From UBA9547 sp044349205 (GTDB lineage: Bacteria > Bacteroidota > Bacteroidia > Cytophagales > UBA9547), in the NCBI GenBank assembly GCA_044349205.1, contig JBIKRJ010000037.1:1-15461 (forward strand): a stretch of DNA of 15,461 nt. Reading direction: 5' to 3'. Position 1 is the first letter of the stretch. The number at the start of each line of letters is the position of its first letter. Below are positions 1-6,951 of this stretch, one piece after another. The position numbers and the translations under genes are program-made. The notes under the pieces are model-generated. The model searched no databases and was not told the DNA's origin. It saw only the letters and a list, made by a program, of their open reading frames with translations.

Positions 1-106
1 TTAAAAAACGGTTAAGAAAATCGTATTTGGGGGCAATGTGGTCGAACATTTCTTCCACTTGCACTCTTTTACTCGTGCTTTTTTCTTTGTAGGGAACTAC
101 GGTCAT
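1..106 (-). CDS. menG: Demethylmenaquinone methyltransferase (MenG/UbiE), 5' end only, cut by the window edge
   Basis: Reading leftwards from an ATG at 106, 35 codons are open to the window edge and begin MTVVPYKEKSTSKR. They include the block MFDHIAPKYDFLNR, which matches the highly conserved N-terminus of the UbiE/MenG family ('VxxMFDxIAxxYDFLN'). The family is a SAM-dependent C-methyltransferase acting on demethylmenaquinone at the last step of menaquinone synthesis, at the cytoplasmic side of the membrane. The SAM-binding glycine motif lies outside the window, so the catalytic core is not seen. Naming it MenG rather than UbiE rests on the apparent Bacteroidota host, which uses menaquinone. 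The gene is divergent from the OmpA-family gene, and a promoter-like element for it lies at 230-258. The fragment is short, but the motif is distinctive. Confidence 0.8.
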   Translation of the reverse strand, partial: MTVVPYKEKSTSKRVQVEEMFDHIAPKYDFLNRFL

Positions 107-193
107 TCAATCTTAAGTTTTACTTTAATGTGGGGAGAAGCGAAGCGTAATTTGTTCAGGAGAATTTTTTGGAAAGTGTATGAGTTTTAATTT

Positions 194-219
194 AAGCATC
201 TTAAATTGTTAGGATGCTT
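194..219 (+). repeat. Inverted repeat (11-bp stem) in the menG/OmpA divergent region
   Basis: AAGCATCTTAA (194-204) and TTAGGATGCTT (209-219) form an 11-bp stem around the loop ATTG. Pairing is complete in plus-strand RNA if one G-U pair is allowed. The minus-strand version has an A-C mismatch at that position, so if it acts as RNA it fits better as leader RNA of the plus-strand OmpA-family gene. No T-tract follows directly, so it is not a typical terminator. Function is unknown; an operator or 5'-UTR stabiliser are both possible. Confidence 0.4.
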
Positions 220-229
220 TTAAGGTTGG

Positions 230-258
230 CAAAATTACGTTTAATTTGTCATTAGCAA
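230..258 (-). promoter_or_regulatory. Candidate Bacteroidota-type promoter for menG
   Basis: On the minus strand TTG (258-256) is followed after 18 nt by TAATTTTG (237-230). This matches the TTG-N17-23-TAnnTTTG consensus of Bacteroidota primary sigma-factor promoters. The implied transcript would have a leader of roughly 115 nt before the menG ATG at 106. That leader would contain the region of the 194-219 hairpin. The assignment is from pattern only. Confidence 0.4.
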
Positions 259-282
259 GTTTTTGTGTTTGTATCGCATTTA

Positions 283-3200
283 ATGCTCTTTAAAAGGAAA
301 TATTCTCTTTTATATCTTTTACTTTTTTTCTGCCAGGGCATTTTTGCCCAGCGATTGGTAGATAAAATGGGGGTTTATCTTGCCCCTGGTTTGGTCACCA
401 TTCCTCAAAAAGAAGAATTGGGAAACTACAACATACCGCAAAATGCCTTCGGAGGCTTTCAGCCAGGGCTTTCTCTCAATTTTTGTGTGTACTACTACAA
501 AAACTATCACCTGGCCTATGGTTTGGACGCCCAGTATTTCCTTGCCACCAAAAGCAATTATGCACTGCACAATACCGCTGTGGGCCCTATTGCGAAATAC
601 AACATCATGCCCACCACAGCCCTTTTTTCCCCTTTTGCTATTGTGGGATTGAAACTGGGCTATACTTTTCTAAGTCGTTCGGAGTACAACTTGTCCGAGC
701 AACCCAGTTTCTCAGAAACTAAACAAGTAGAAGTCCAAAATGTTAACCTACGCTTTGGGTATTCTGAATTTGCTTTGCCAAGCGCCGCGCCTATGGCTGG
801 AATAGGTTTCGATTTTTGGATAACTAGAAGGTGGAAAATGTTTGCGATGGGTACTTACACCTACCAGCTTACCAAAAGCAATCCCATGTTGAAAGACAAT
901 TATCCAGGTAAACAAACCAATTTGGGATTTATAACTGCCCAAGCGGGCATCAGTTTCAAACTTACTAAAGATGCCAAGACCAAGAAAAACATCAACAATT
1001 TGCAGGCGCAAGAGTCAGGCCAGAAAAAACAAGAGGCAAAAAACAAAGTTGCTGCTGCCGCCGCCCAAAAATATGTGACACAAAAAATGCCATCTATCAA
1101 TGCGCAGGCAGCCAACAAGACGGCAACCATGAAGTTTAAAACCCTTTCGAAAGAAGGTCTCGATCCCAACAAAAAATACACGGTAAATGGTGATGTGAAA
1201 GGTGCGGAAGGCCAAAATGTGAGCGATCTTTCGGTGCTAATAATGGATGAAAAAGGCAATGTGGTGGCTACAGCCAAAACAGACAAGAATGGTCGATATG
1301 CCTACAAAGGCCTGAAAGCCGACAATTACAGCATCTCACTTAGAACAAGCGACCCTCAATTGAAAGCAAATGCTAGTATGTCGGCGGAAGATGCGAGTGG
1401 CATGGTAGATGCAGCATCGATGCACAAATTTCATTACAACCGTCTAGCCACAGGCAAGCATCACGGTATTGTGATGGGCGAGGTGAAACAAAACGCAGAT
1501 GGGGTGGTGGCCGCCGACGAAACCATGTTGCTACTGGATAGCAAAGGAAATTTGGTGGGCAGTACGCAAACCAACAAAGACGGGAAATATGCTTTCCGAA
1601 ACTTAAAAACAGATTCCTACCAAGTGGTCTCGGCCAATAATCCCAACGTGAAAATAAACTCAATGGCAGGTTCGGCCGACCCCAATATGAGGGTTGACGA
1701 AGCGCTTTTCATGAAATATCCTTTTAGGAAGTTGGCAAATGGGCAAAAACCCGAGGGCGTGGTGACAGGAAAAATTTCCACTATGGGCGTAGTGAAAGAC
1801 ATGAGCGACCAAACTGTGTTGCTTTTGGATAAAAATGGCACTGTGGTGGCGCAAACAAAGGCTAGCAAAGAAGGCCGTTTTGCCTTTAAAGGTTTGAAGC
1901 CTGATGGGTATCAAACCGTGGTGATGGGCAATGACCCCAACATTGTAGCTAAAACCTTTTTGAGTACTACCGATCCATCGCTCGTAATGCCCGAAAGCGC
2001 TTTTTCTAAATTTGGTACAATTGGCAGTCCGGGTGCACCAGGCAAGTTTATTACGGGAAGTGTCACTATGCCAACCAGCTCGCTTGCTGCGCCCAATGCT
2101 TCGGTGCTATTGCTCGACGACAAAGGCAATGTGGTGGAAAGTGCCAAGGTAGGTGAACAAGGTAATTTTGTGATTCGCAATGTAAGGGCGGCAAACTACC
2201 AAGTGGTGGTAGAAGGTGCCGATTATGAAAAAATGGTGTTTGATGTGGGCAAAAACGATGCGGCAAACTCCAGTCTTTCGGCCACAGCTTTTAGTAAATA
2301 CAATTTTAGCAAGTTGAATGCCGATGGTTCGTTTCAAAACCTAGTGGTGGGCAAAATAGATGTGGGTGGGCAATTCCTTCCCGAAGACGGGGTGAATGTG
2401 ATGCTGATTGACGAAGCTGGCAATGCGGTAGAACGCGCCACTGCCGACAAGAATGGAAACTTTGCTTTCCAAAATGTGAAAGCTGGAAATTATCAGGCAG
2501 TTGTGGAAGGCCAAGATTACAAAAAAGTGACAATGAATGTGGCCAATACCGACAATGCAGCCAAACTTTCGTCGCAAGAGTTTTCCAAGCATGGCGCCGA
2601 TGCCACACCTCAACTCGCCGACAAAATGGTGGTGGGCAAGGTCAACAGTATTGTGAATGGAAAAACGGCCGTTGGCAAAAATGTGTTGTTGCTTGATGGA
2701 AACGGAAATGTAGTGGGAAAAACGGTAGTGGGCAAAAATGGCTCATTTACTTTTCATGGTCTAAAAATTGACAACTATCAGATAGTAATGGAAGAGCCCG
2801 ACCCTGCGTTCAAAACCAGTCTGTCGGCTATTGTGAAAGATCCCGAAATGAAAATTTCGACCAAAGATGTCATGAAATTCAACCCCATTAGCAAGCAAAT
2901 GGAGAAACTGACCGAGCAAGACAATGTCATCATTACGGGGGCTATTCGTTCAGAAGATTTCATGGGTGCCGAAAACAGGTCGGTACTCTTGCTCGACAAC
3001 GAGGGCAAAGTGGTGAAGGAGGTGACTTCCGACAAGTTTGGCGTGTTCAAATTTGCTGGCATCCAAGCCAAAGACTATCAAGTGGCCTACGAATCGGGTC
3101 AAAAAAGGGTGACCCCTGTGATGCAAATGTACAAAGACAATGACCCTGCCGTGACCGAGCAAGGAGGCAAAATTGCCAATACCTTGTACTACAATCACAA

Positions 3201-3504
3201 TCAAACCAATATTACCGAAGCCGACAAAGTGGAATTGGAAAAATTTGTCCGCTTCTTTAAAGAGCACCCCAACATGAAAATGATAAAACTAAATGCCTAC
3301 GGCGATGCAACAGGTACCGATGAAGCTAATATGGAAGTGACCCAAAAACGTGCCAAGGCCGTGATGGAATATTTGCAAAAAAGAGGTATTCCTGCCGACC
3401 GTTTGAAACTAAACCCTTTGGGTAAATCGTTGAAATTCAAAAACAAATACAGTGTTCCCGATCCCAAGCTGAACCGCAAAGTAGACATTGAAGTGGTGGA
3501 ATAG
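283..3504 (+). CDS. Outer-membrane beta-barrel/OmpA-family protein with seven tandem regulatory-like modules
   Basis: This is a 1073-residue exported protein. Residues 1-22 are a signal peptide (MLFKRKYS, hydrophobic core, cleavage likely IFA|Q). Residues 23 to about 225 alternate aromatic and polar residues like an outer-membrane beta-barrel. A Lys/Ala/Gln-rich linker follows. Seven modules of 94-100 residues start at about residues 301, 395, 492, 589, 687, 782 and 882. Each carries 'V.G.V', 'sVLLLD..GNVV', 'DKNG.FaFkgLk..nYQvv', which resembles carboxypeptidase-regulatory or SdrD-B-like beta-sandwiches. Residues from about 966 are an OmpA C-terminal domain. Its D1008 and R1023 sit 15 apart, as D271/R286 do in E. 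coli OmpA, so it probably binds peptidoglycan. The ATG at 283 is preferred over an in-frame GTG at 265 because it gives a clean signal peptide. The ligand or cellular role is not known; an envelope-spanning anchor is the inference. Confidence 0.85.
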   Translation: MLFKRKYSLLYLLLFFCQGIFAQRLVDKMGVYLAPGLVTIPQKEELGNYNIPQNAFGGFQPGLSLNFCVYYYKNYHLAYGLDAQYFLATKSNYALHNTAVGPIAKYNIMPTTALFSPFAIVGLKLGYTFLSRSEYNLSEQPSFSETKQVEVQNVNLRFGYSEFALPSAAPMAGIGFDFWITRRWKMFAMGTYTYQLTKSNPMLKDNYPGKQTNLGFITAQAGISFKLTKDAKTKKNINNLQAQESGQKKQEAKNKVAAAAAQKYVTQKMPSINAQAANKTATMKFKTLSKEGLDPNKKYTVNGDVKGAEGQNVSDLSVLIMDEKGNVVATAKTDKNGRYAYKGLKADNYSISLRTSDPQLKANASMSAEDASGMVDAASMHKFHYNRLATGKHHGIVMGEVKQNADGVVAADETMLLLDSKGNLVGSTQTNKDGKYAFRNLKTDSYQVVSANNPNVKINSMAGSADPNMRVDEALFMKYPFRKLANGQKPEGVVTGKISTMGVVKDMSDQTVLLLDKNGTVVAQTKASKEGRFAFKGLKPDGYQTVVMGNDPNIVAKTFLSTTDPSLVMPESAFSKFGTIGSPGAPGKFITGSVTMPTSSLAAPNASVLLLDDKGNVVESAKVGEQGNFVIRNVRAANYQVVVEGADYEKMVFDVGKNDAANSSLSATAFSKYNFSKLNADGSFQNLVVGKIDVGGQFLPEDGVNVMLIDEAGNAVERATADKNGNFAFQNVKAGNYQAVVEGQDYKKVTMNVANTDNAAKLSSQEFSKHGADATPQLADKMVVGKVNSIVNGKTAVGKNVLLLDGNGNVVGKTVVGKNGSFTFHGLKIDNYQIVMEEPDPAFKTSLSAIVKDPEMKISTKDVMKFNPISKQMEKLTEQDNVIITGAIRSEDFMGAENRSVLLLDNEGKVVKEVTSDKFGVFKFAGIQAKDYQVAYESGQKRVTPVMQMYKDNDPAVTEQGGKIANTLYYNHNQTNITEADKVELEKFVRFFKEHPNMKMIKLNAYGDATGTDEANMEVTQKRAKAVMEYLQKRGIPADRLKLNPLGKSLKFKNKYSVPDPKLNRKVDIEVVE
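1183..3096 (+). repeat. Seven coding tandem repeats, about 97 codons each
   Basis: Cores lie at 1183-1341, 1465-1629, 1756-1923, 2047-2217, 2341-2511, 2626-2796 and 2926-3096, with start-to-start spacing of 282-300 bp. The linkers also repeat weakly ('DP..', 'F.KY.F.KL'), so the duplicated unit is the whole period. Protein identity is moderate, but short DNA identities remain. For example, the 16-mer AAAGGCAATGTGGTGG occurs at 1252-1267 and at 2122-2137, each 21 bases after TCGGTGCTA. This suggests origin by tandem duplication followed by divergence. Confidence 0.85.
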
Positions 3505-3713
3505 GTGTTTTTTAATCACCAAAACATAAACTACTATTCATGTTTTATTCATTTTTTTAAATCCACTTTTCTTTTTACTTGACAGTGCCACGTATCTGAG
3601 GTTTTCTTCAAGTGGTAATCTTTGTAACTTCATCTAGAGTAGATATAACATGCCCTGCATTTGGTATTCTGACCTTTGTCTCAATGATTTTAAAACTAAA
3701 AAATACAAACAAT

Positions 3714-3947
3714 ATGAAAGCTCAGCATGAAAAAGATATTAACCATGTAGGACGTACCCAAGCCAACACAAGTAAACGAGGTTTTGCTTCTATGGATGCC
3801 AAGGAACAGCGCGAAATAGCAAGCAAGGGAGGCAAGGCAGCGCACGAACAGGGGGTTGCACATGAATGGAATTCCTCAGAGGCAAGAGAAGCGGGCCGAA
3901 AAGGTGGTTTAGCCTCACAAAGCAGCAGACAGAATAACAAAAGCTGA
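3714..3947 (+). CDS. KGG-repeat stress-induced small protein (YciG/GsiB type)
   Basis: This is a 77-residue, very hydrophilic protein with two KGG motifs (residues 38-40 and 63-65) and a related KRGFASMD segment at 21-28. The pattern 'RGFASMD..eqREIASKGG.AAHE.G.AHEW...EAReAGrKGG' is the signature of the con-10/KGG family (PF10685), which includes E. coli YciG and B. subtilis GsiB. Members are general-stress proteins, likely disordered and cytoplasmic; their biochemical activity is not settled. The ATG at 3714 is chosen because family similarity starts there; the reading frame stays open back to 3612, but those residues are not KGG-like. The gene appears monocistronic, lying 209 bp after the OmpA-family gene and before a shared terminator. 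I found no consensus promoter in the 3505-3713 gap. Confidence 0.85.
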   Translation: MKAQHEKDINHVGRTQANTSKRGFASMDAKEQREIASKGGKAAHEQGVAHEWNSSEAREAGRKGGLASQSSRQNNKS

Positions 3948-3963
3948 AACCAAAAACAATTTT

Positions 3964-4008
3964 AAAAAATGGGCTGTTGGCGTTTACGACCAACAGCCCA
4001 TTTTTTTT
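3964..4008. terminator. Bidirectional intrinsic terminator between KGG gene and pyrC
   Basis: TGGGCTGTTGG (3970-3980) and CCAACAGCCCA (3990-4000) form a perfect 11-bp GC-rich stem with a 9-nt loop. It is flanked by A6 on the left (3964-3969) and T8 on the right (4001-4008). The T-tract works for the plus-strand KGG gene. The A-tract read on the minus strand works for pyrC, which ends at 4017. Confidence 0.9.
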
Positions 4009-4016
4009 CAAAAAAC

Positions 4017-5363
4017 TTAATTTGTCGATTTGGTCAATGCTTTGCCTTTATTTTCCTCGTGAAAATGACCATTTTCAAATACCAAATGGCCATTTACAAA
4101 AGTATGCGTCACTTTGGTTTGGAAAGTGGTGCCTTCTAGGGGAGACCAACCGCATTTATACAAAACATTCTTTTTTTCGACTGTCCAAGTCGAGTTCAAG
4201 TCCACAATGGCCAGGTCGGCAAAATACCCTTCGCGCACAAAACCTCTCTTTTCAATTTTGTACAATTTGGCAGGGTTATGGCACATTTTTTCCACGATTT
4301 TTTCCAACGATATAAGCCCTTGTTTGTAAAACTCGAGCATGATGTTGAGCGAGTGTTGCACGATGGGCGCTCCCGACATCGACTGGAAATACGGTTTTTG
4401 TTTTTCTTCAAGGCAGTGGGGTGCGTGGTCGGTAGTTACAATGTCTATTCTGTCGTCAATAAGCGCTTTCAGAAGACCTTTTTTGTCTTTTTCGGTTTTT
4501 ATGGCGGGGTTCCATTTAATCAGAATCCCCAATCGTGCATAGTCTTTGTCCGAAAACCACAAATGATGTACAGACACTTCGGTGGTGATGTTTTTTTCTT
4601 CCAATGGAATGTCGTTTCTGAACAAATGCGTTTCGGCCTCGGTGCTCAGATGTAAAATGTGGAGTTTGGCTTTGTACTTGTTGGCCAATTCGATGGCTTG
4701 CTTGGTGGCTTCATAACACGCTTTTTCGCTTCGTATCAACGGGTGACATTCTGCAGGCACCGCTTCGCCGTATTTTTCACGAAACAGGTTTTCATTTTCC
4801 TCTACTATTTTTTCTTTTTCAGAGTGGATGGCGATAATCGATTTGCAGTTGGCAAATAGTTTTTCCAGTGTTTCTGGATTGTCGGCCAGCAAGTTGCCTT
4901 TCTTGGTGAAATACAGCCCATCGTCCGACACAGCAAGAAATTTGGAAGTATCCAGTTTCAGTACTTCGTCCAAATTGTCACCATTTACCCCCATAAAGAA
5001 ACCGAAGTTGGCCAATGATTTTTCGGATGCCAAACGGTATTTTTCTTCCAAAATATCAACTGAAAGCACATTGGGGACAGTATTTGGCATGTCGATAAAA
5101 GAGGTGACCCCGCCCGCAACGGCCGCTTTGCTTTCCGAATACAAGTCGCCTTTGTGCGTTAGTCCAGGTTCACGAAAATGCACCTGTCCGTCGATAATGC
5201 CGGGGAAAACATATTTTCCGCTGCCGTCAATAATCTTGGCATCGGTATGATTTTCTATGTGGCCAATTTTGGCAATTAGCCCATTTTCAATCAGGATGTC
5301 GGCTTTTGTTATGGCTCCCTCGTTTACAATTCCGATGTTTTTGAGCAATGTTTTTTCAGTCAA
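4017..5363 (-). CDS. pyrC: Dihydroorotase (class I amidohydrolase)
   Basis: This 448-residue cytosolic amidohydrolase interconverts carbamoyl-aspartate and dihydroorotate in de novo UMP synthesis. Landmarks in order are PGIIDGQVHFREPGLTHK (residues 54-71), DMPNT (91-95), SDDG (146-149, where class I enzymes carry the bridging Asp), AIHSE with H180, LHILHLS with H238, and TTDHAPH with D312. Length is normal for the class (about 420-450). The usual first zinc motif is HxH; here it is QxH (Q60 encoded by CAG, H62), an oddity I believe also occurs in other Bacteroidota. No ATG start is available: the frame opens at TTG 5363, with a second TTG at 5348 (giving MLKNIGIVNEG), and an in-frame stop lies about 45 bp upstream of 5363. 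An allantoinase or hydantoinase is less likely given REPGLTHK and TDHAPH. Confidence 0.9.
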   Translation of the reverse strand: MTEKTLLKNIGIVNEGAITKADILIENGLIAKIGHIENHTDAKIIDGSGKYVFPGIIDGQVHFREPGLTHKGDLYSESKAAVAGGVTSFIDMPNTVPNVLSVDILEEKYRLASEKSLANFGFFMGVNGDNLDEVLKLDTSKFLAVSDDGLYFTKKGNLLADNPETLEKLFANCKSIIAIHSEKEKIVEENENLFREKYGEAVPAECHPLIRSEKACYEATKQAIELANKYKAKLHILHLSTEAETHLFRNDIPLEEKNITTEVSVHHLWFSDKDYARLGILIKWNPAIKTEKDKKGLLKALIDDRIDIVTTDHAPHCLEEKQKPYFQSMSGAPIVQHSLNIMLEFYKQGLISLEKIVEKMCHNPAKLYKIEKRGFVREGYFADLAIVDLNSTWTVEKKNVLYKCGWSPLEGTTFQTKVTHTFVNGHLVFENGHFHEENKGKALTKSTN

Positions 5364-5524
5364 TTTGGGCGGTTTTAAGATGTGAAGTGATGGAATGGTG
5401 CTTTAAATAGGAATATATTTTTATGTATTTAGGACTATTTTTGATTGAAATGCTGCTTAAAAAAAGAACAAGCCAAATTTATTGAAAAGATGCTTTTTGC
5501 CGAGTAAATGAACAGGTTAAATCG

Positions 5525-5542
5525 TGTATTTTTTGAAATACA
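5525..5542. repeat. Inverted repeat in the pyrC/thiolase intergenic region
   Basis: TGTATTT (5525-5531) and AAATACA (5536-5542) are perfect 7-bp arms separated by TTTG. It lies upstream of the candidate thiolase promoter at 5570-5599, as a regulator site could. In AT-rich DNA such a palindrome can also occur by chance. Confidence 0.3.
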
Positions 5543-5569
5543 GATGCGAAAATTTTAAGCTTTTGTTTC

Positions 5570-5599
5570 TTGTTTGCCCTTTTTTTCCTATAAATTTTG
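5570..5599 (+). promoter_or_regulatory. Candidate promoter for the thiolase gene
   Basis: TTG (5570-5572), an 18-nt spacer, then TAAATTTTG (5591-5599). The -7 element carries one extra base compared with TAnnTTTG. The start of transcription would fall around 5605, leaving a leader of about 50 nt before the ATG at 5654. This is a near-match only. Confidence 0.3.
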
Positions 5600-5616
5600 C
5601 CGAAAAATATCCCAAC

Positions 5617-5631
5617 ACGAAATATTTTCGT
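5617..5631. repeat. Operator-like palindrome ACGAAA-TAT-TTTCGT upstream of the thiolase start
   Basis: Perfect 6-bp arms (5617-5622 and 5626-5631) surround TAT, ending 22 bp before the thiolase ATG. It sits just downstream of the predicted transcription start, where a repressor dimer could block transcription. A TetR-like fatty-acid regulator is a conceivable ligand, but none is encoded in the window. Confidence 0.3.
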
Positions 5632-5653
5632 AAAATCGACAAAAAATACTGAC

Positions 5654-6829
5654 ATGGAAGTGTATGTAGTGGCAGGATTTCGTTCGGCTGTTGGCAAAGC
5701 CCCTCGCGGCGCATTCCGTTTTACCCGTCCCGACGATTTGGCTGCGCAAGTCGTGAGGCATTTGGTTGAATCGGTTCCCAATTTAGATCGTGAACTGATA
5801 GACGATGTGATAGTGGGCAACGCAATGCCCGAGGCAGAACAGGGCATGAATATAGGGCGTTTTATTTCGCTGATTGGCTTGGATACTTACAAGGTTCCTG
5901 GCATGACGGTAAACCGCTATTGTTCTTCGGGTTTGGAAACTATCGCCATTGCCGATGCCAAAATTCGTGCTGGCTATGCCGATTGTATCATAGCGGGTGG
6001 AGTTGAAACCATGAGTTATATTCCGTTTGGCGGTTGGCGAATTGCGCCAGGCGCCGATTTGGCCAAGGCACATGCCGATTATTACTGGGGAATGGGTATC
6101 ACAGCCGAAGCAGTGGCTGCCCAATACAAAGTGAATCGTGAAGACCAAGATGCTTTTTCTTACCAGTCACATATGAAGGCAGTGAAAGCCATACAAAACG
6201 GATTTTTCAAAGACGATATTGTGCCTTTCAAAGTGGTGGAAACCTATTTGGACAGCAACGAAAAAAAGAAAACAAGAGACTACTTGGTCGATACCGACGA
6301 GGGGCCAAGAGCTGAAACAAGTTTAGAGGCGTTGGCCAAATTGAAACCAGTTTTTCAGGACAAAGGAACGGTTACTGCGGGCAATTCGAGCCAAACATCC
6401 GATGGCGCTGCTTTTGTTCTATTGATGTCGGAAAAAAGGGTGAAAGAACTGAATCTGAAACCGATAGCCCGAATGCTTTCGTATGCGGTGGCAGGTGTCG
6501 AACCCAGAATAATGGGCATAGGGCCTGTGGCAGCCATTCCTAAAGCATTAAAAATGGCCAATTTGAAACAAGATGACTTAGACCTTATAGAATTGAACGA
6601 GGCTTTTGCCGCTCAATCTTTGGCCGTGGTCAGGGAATTGGGATTGAATCCAGATAAAATAAATGTAAACGGCGGCGCTATTGCGCTGGGGCATCCGCTT
6701 GGTTGTACGGGTGCAAAACTTTCAGTGCAGTTGTTCAACGAACTAAAACGCAGAAAGCAAAAATACGGCATGGTAACCATGTGTGTGGGTACAGGACAAG
6801 GTGCAGCAGGTATTTTTGAAATGCTATAA
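5654..6829 (+). CDS. Acetyl-CoA C-acyltransferase (3-ketoacyl-CoA thiolase, FadA-like)
   Basis: This is a 391-residue cytosolic thiolase of normal length. The nucleophile C90 lies in VNRYCSSGLETI, H347 in GGAIALGHPLGCTGAK, and the acid/base C377 in MCVGTGQGAAG. NEAFA (N316) is also present, so the full catalytic set is intact. The VNRYCSSG and C.GTG.GAA forms resemble FadA/peroxisomal degradative thiolases more than the CASG/CIGGGQG biosynthetic acetoacetyl-CoA thiolases. Thiolytic beta-oxidation is therefore favoured, with acetoacetyl-CoA thiolase activity possible. The ATG at 5654 gives the family start MEVYVVAGFRSAVGK; an in-frame TTG 19 codons upstream would overlap the predicted promoter and adds no conserved sequence. 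No hydratase/dehydrogenase (FadB) gene adjoins it: pyrC is divergent and a sensor kinase follows after 122 bp. No terminator was recognised behind it. Confidence 0.92.
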   Translation: MEVYVVAGFRSAVGKAPRGAFRFTRPDDLAAQVVRHLVESVPNLDRELIDDVIVGNAMPEAEQGMNIGRFISLIGLDTYKVPGMTVNRYCSSGLETIAIADAKIRAGYADCIIAGGVETMSYIPFGGWRIAPGADLAKAHADYYWGMGITAEAVAAQYKVNREDQDAFSYQSHMKAVKAIQNGFFKDDIVPFKVVETYLDSNEKKKTRDYLVDTDEGPRAETSLEALAKLKPVFQDKGTVTAGNSSQTSDGAAFVLLMSEKRVKELNLKPIARMLSYAVAGVEPRIMGIGPVAAIPKALKMANLKQDDLDLIELNEAFAAQSLAVVRELGLNPDKINVNGGAIALGHPLGCTGAKLSVQLFNELKRRKQKYGMVTMCVGTGQGAAGIFEML

Positions 6830-6951
6830 AGCACAAAGCCATATTGGAAATGTGAAAACAATGTGCCTACTTTAGAAAATATTCGACAGAAGGTTCAAAC
6901 TACTTGATTTTTAGGCAGTGTTGTACGGTTTTTTTAAAACGTTCAAACCAA

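Noticed and set aside
265..282. GTG start six codons upstream for the OmpA-family gene
   Set aside because: ATG 283 gives a standard signal peptide directly; the extra residues MFVSHL add nothing conserved.
1183..3096. Regular 280-300 bp repeats as a possible CRISPR or satellite
   Set aside because: The units are coding, diverged at DNA level and continuous in frame; there are no short identical repeats with unique spacers.
3579..3584. TTGACA resembling a -35 box upstream of the KGG gene
   Set aside because: No partner -10/-7 element at suitable spacing, and this sigma-70 hexamer is not the Bacteroidota consensus.
5474..5481. Minus-strand TAAATTTG (-7-like) upstream of pyrC
   Set aside because: No TTG at 17-23 nt upstream, and the leader would exceed 100 nt; chance match in AT-rich DNA is likely.
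5597..5653. Upstream TTG start for the thiolase
   Set aside because: The 19 extra residues lie over promoter-like and palindromic sequence, and the family N-terminus begins at the ATG at 5654.
6904..6951. Upstream TTG start for the sensor kinase
   Set aside because: It would place 16 polar/charged residues ahead of an otherwise normal signal peptide at 6952.
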